In this document: one piece after another, positions 14,142 through 15,292 of the stretch
How positions within the stretch are numbered: position 1 is the stretch's first letter
Layout of the letters: every line of letters starts with the position of its first letter
DNA from: CAZQFS01 sp964592755
Lineage (GTDB): Bacteria; Hydrothermota; Tepidihabitantia; Tepidihabitantales; Tepidihabitantaceae
Length of the DNA: 15,292 bases
Reading direction: 5' to 3'
Assembly (NCBI GenBank): GCA_964592755.1
Contig: CAZQFS010000065.1
Location: 1 to 15,292 of the forward strand
Translations under genes and position numbers: made by a program
Notes under the pieces: generated by a model
Told to the model about the DNA's origin: nothing
Seen by the model: only the letters and a program-made list of their open reading frames with translations
Database searches by the model: none

Positions 14142-15167
14142 CGACCGGGCCGGTGTGAACGACCGCACCACCGCCTCGACCTGGAGCAGATGGTCTAGTT
14201 TCTTCCTGCCCGGGTCGAAAACCAGCCCGTCCACCATGTAGAACCTGCCCTGGTGGTTGAAAGCGTAGGTTACAAACGGACCGCCGATGGTTTCCCTGTC
14301 ATTCTTCCAGACCCCGCGCAGCCGCACCGCAGGCCGGGCCATGAACTCAACCGTATCAACACAGGTGAACTCAGCATCAATCGAGTCTCCGTCATAGAAC
14401 CTGCCGGTCACCAGGTCACGCAGCGCCGCGAGCGACTCCGGCTCCAGCGGCCGCGTCGAGTCGGCCCAGTAGACAAATACGCTCCGGTCCGGATAATGGG
14501 CAAACAGGTAGACAAATCCTCGGTCGGCGAACTCCTCGCGCACCTGCCAGCGCCTGGGCACCTCAACCGAGAAAGAGTACTTCTCCTCCAGCCGGTCACT
14601 TGCCTGCCGGTCTGCGCCTTCGACGTACACCGCCTGCCGCATCTGCTCGATAACGACTTCCTCAAGCGTCCTGCGAATCCGGCCCGCATATGCCGCAAGG
14701 CCCTGTTTCAGCAAACCTGGCTCGCGGCACGCCAGAACCAGACCGGTCTGTCCCTGCTGCCACGGATTCGGCAGCCGGAACAGACCAACCCCGGCCTCAG
14801 GCAGAGAATCCGCCCTGCTCCCCAACACCTGACGCACCAGCGTATCATCAACCGTGCCGATGAGCATCACAATGCGAAAGCGGGAATACGTGTCAAATCG
14901 GTCTGACCGCGCCCGACGCAGCCTGAACTCCGGCTCCGGCTGCGGCGTGAGAACCGGACGCTGGAGCACACCGACCAGTATCGAATCTACCATGTCCCAG
15001 TGCTCGGTCACCACGGTCACCTCGCGCAACGGCCCGAGCATCCTGGTCGGGATTCCACCTCCACACGCCAGCATCAACACCACGGCCGACGCCACCTGCA
15101 GCCTGACCACGCCCTGGCCGGCGCGTACACCCCCTGCCTGATGCCTGCGGTCTGCTCTCCCCACCAC
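14133..15167 (-). CDS. DUF4837-like lipoprotein
   Basis: A 344-residue predicted lipoprotein. The signal ends in the lipobox LMLAC-GGG with the lipidated cysteine at residue 35, so the mature protein is anchored in the envelope. The body resembles DUF4837, a family best known from Bacteroidota: an N-terminal part with REVTVVTEHWDMVDSILVGV (48-67), then after a linker YSFSVEVPRRWQV, FVYLFAHYPDRSVFVYWADS and GGPFVTYAFN followed by MVDGLVFDPGRKK. Function is unknown. The first start is GTG 15167, 3 bases after the upstream stop, but this gives an unusually long n-region. An in-frame GTG at residue 20 (15110) would give a normal 15-residue signal, so the start is uncertain. AGGA lies just before the first GTG. 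The stop lies inside the end of the convergent acyltransferase gene. Confidence 0.8.
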   Translation of the reverse strand: MVGRADRRHQAGGVRAGQGVVRLQVASAVVLMLACGGGIPTRMLGPLREVTVVTEHWDMVDSILVGVLQRPVLTPQPEPEFRLRRARSDRFDTYSRFRIVMLIGTVDDTLVRQVLGSRADSLPEAGVGLFRLPNPWQQGQTGLVLACREPGLLKQGLAAYAGRIRRTLEEVVIEQMRQAVYVEGADRQASDRLEEKYSFSVEVPRRWQVREEFADRGFVYLFAHYPDRSVFVYWADSTRPLEPESLAALRDLVTGRFYDGDSIDAEFTCVDTVEFMARPAVRLRGVWKNDRETIGGPFVTYAFNHQGRFYMVDGLVFDPGRKKLDHLLQVEAVVRSFTPARSSP

Positions 15168-15170
15168 TTC

Positions 15171-15292
15171 CTACCCTACCCTGGCCAGTTCCACCCGTCC
15201 GGCATAGCGCGACAGCAACGTCCGTCTGATACACTCATTCTCGGCCTGTTTTAGCTCCGGGTCAAGCTCGACCAGCGCAAACGCATCCTGAC
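15171..15292 (-). CDS. C-terminal end of an unrecognised protein (partial)
   Basis: A minus-strand frame is open from the right window edge to a TAG at 15171-15173. It encodes the last 39 or so residues of a protein: QDAFALVELDPELKQAENE, then a basic helix CIRRTLLSRYAGRVELARVG. The remnant is charged and likely helical, with no domain I can name. Its stop is 3 bases before the GTG of the DUF4837-like gene, so the two are probably in one operon. The other two minus-strand frames close quickly here, which supports this reading. Confidence 0.6.
   Translation of the reverse strand, partial: QDAFALVELDPELKQAENECIRRTLLSRYAGRVELARVG

Noticed and set aside
1..15292. Mobile element, CRISPR, tRNA/rRNA or defence island
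   Set aside because: No transposase, integrase, direct-repeat array, cloverleaf-like segment or known defence family was seen. The gene content looks chromosomal.

Overview
The window is a gene-dense, GC-rich bacterial chromosome segment. It holds 11 complete genes and two genes cut by the window ends. No tRNA, rRNA, CRISPR array, insertion sequence or phage gene is visible. Several families point to a Gram-negative lineage in or near the Fibrobacteres-Chlorobi-Bacteroidetes (FCB) group, or a candidate phylum close to it such as WOR-3. These are a DUF4837-type lipoprotein, an M6 protease with a C-terminal FlgD-like sorting domain, a patatin fused to a POTRA domain and outer-membrane barrel, a bactofilin, and a serine-palmitoyltransferase-like enzyme. 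This placement is inferred from gene families only.

Region 1 (1-2781, + strand): the end of adenylosuccinate lyase (purB), an acyl-CoA dehydrogenase, a 62-residue unknown protein with a perfect Shine-Dalgarno, and a DUF362 protein ending in a two-cluster ferredoxin domain. Spacing is tight, so they may be one transcript.

Region 2 (2794-7956, - strand): an apparent operon behind a near-consensus promoter (TTGACA-N17-TATACT). Its order is bactofilin, secreted M6 metalloprotease, FabG-type reductase, then patatin-POTRA-barrel protein. It looks envelope- or surface-related, combining a cytoskeletal scaffold, a secreted protease, lipid synthesis and an outer-membrane lipase or autotransporter.

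Region 3 (7999-10078): a thymidine phosphorylase gene (- strand) and a divergent NYN/PIN-like putative ribonuclease gene with a C-terminal winged-helix-like tail (+ strand). They are served by back-to-back promoters in the 157-base gap between them.

Region 4 (10147-14141): on the - strand, a secreted 5'-nucleotidase-fold protein whose catalytic motifs are largely lost and which ends in a ComEA-like DNA-binding helix-hairpin-helix domain. Diverging from it is a two-gene + strand operon: an alpha-oxoamine synthase very like bacterial serine palmitoyltransferase, overlapping by 4 bases a GNAT-like acyltransferase. The pair resembles the first steps of bacterial ceramide synthesis. The operon promoter places the predicted transcript start within a base of the ATG, so the mRNA should be leaderless.

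Region 5 (14133-15292, - strand): the DUF4837-like lipoprotein and the last 39 residues of an unrecognised upstream gene.

No stretch over 300 bases lacks a gene. The longest gaps are 9310-9466 and 7845-7998, and both contain promoters.
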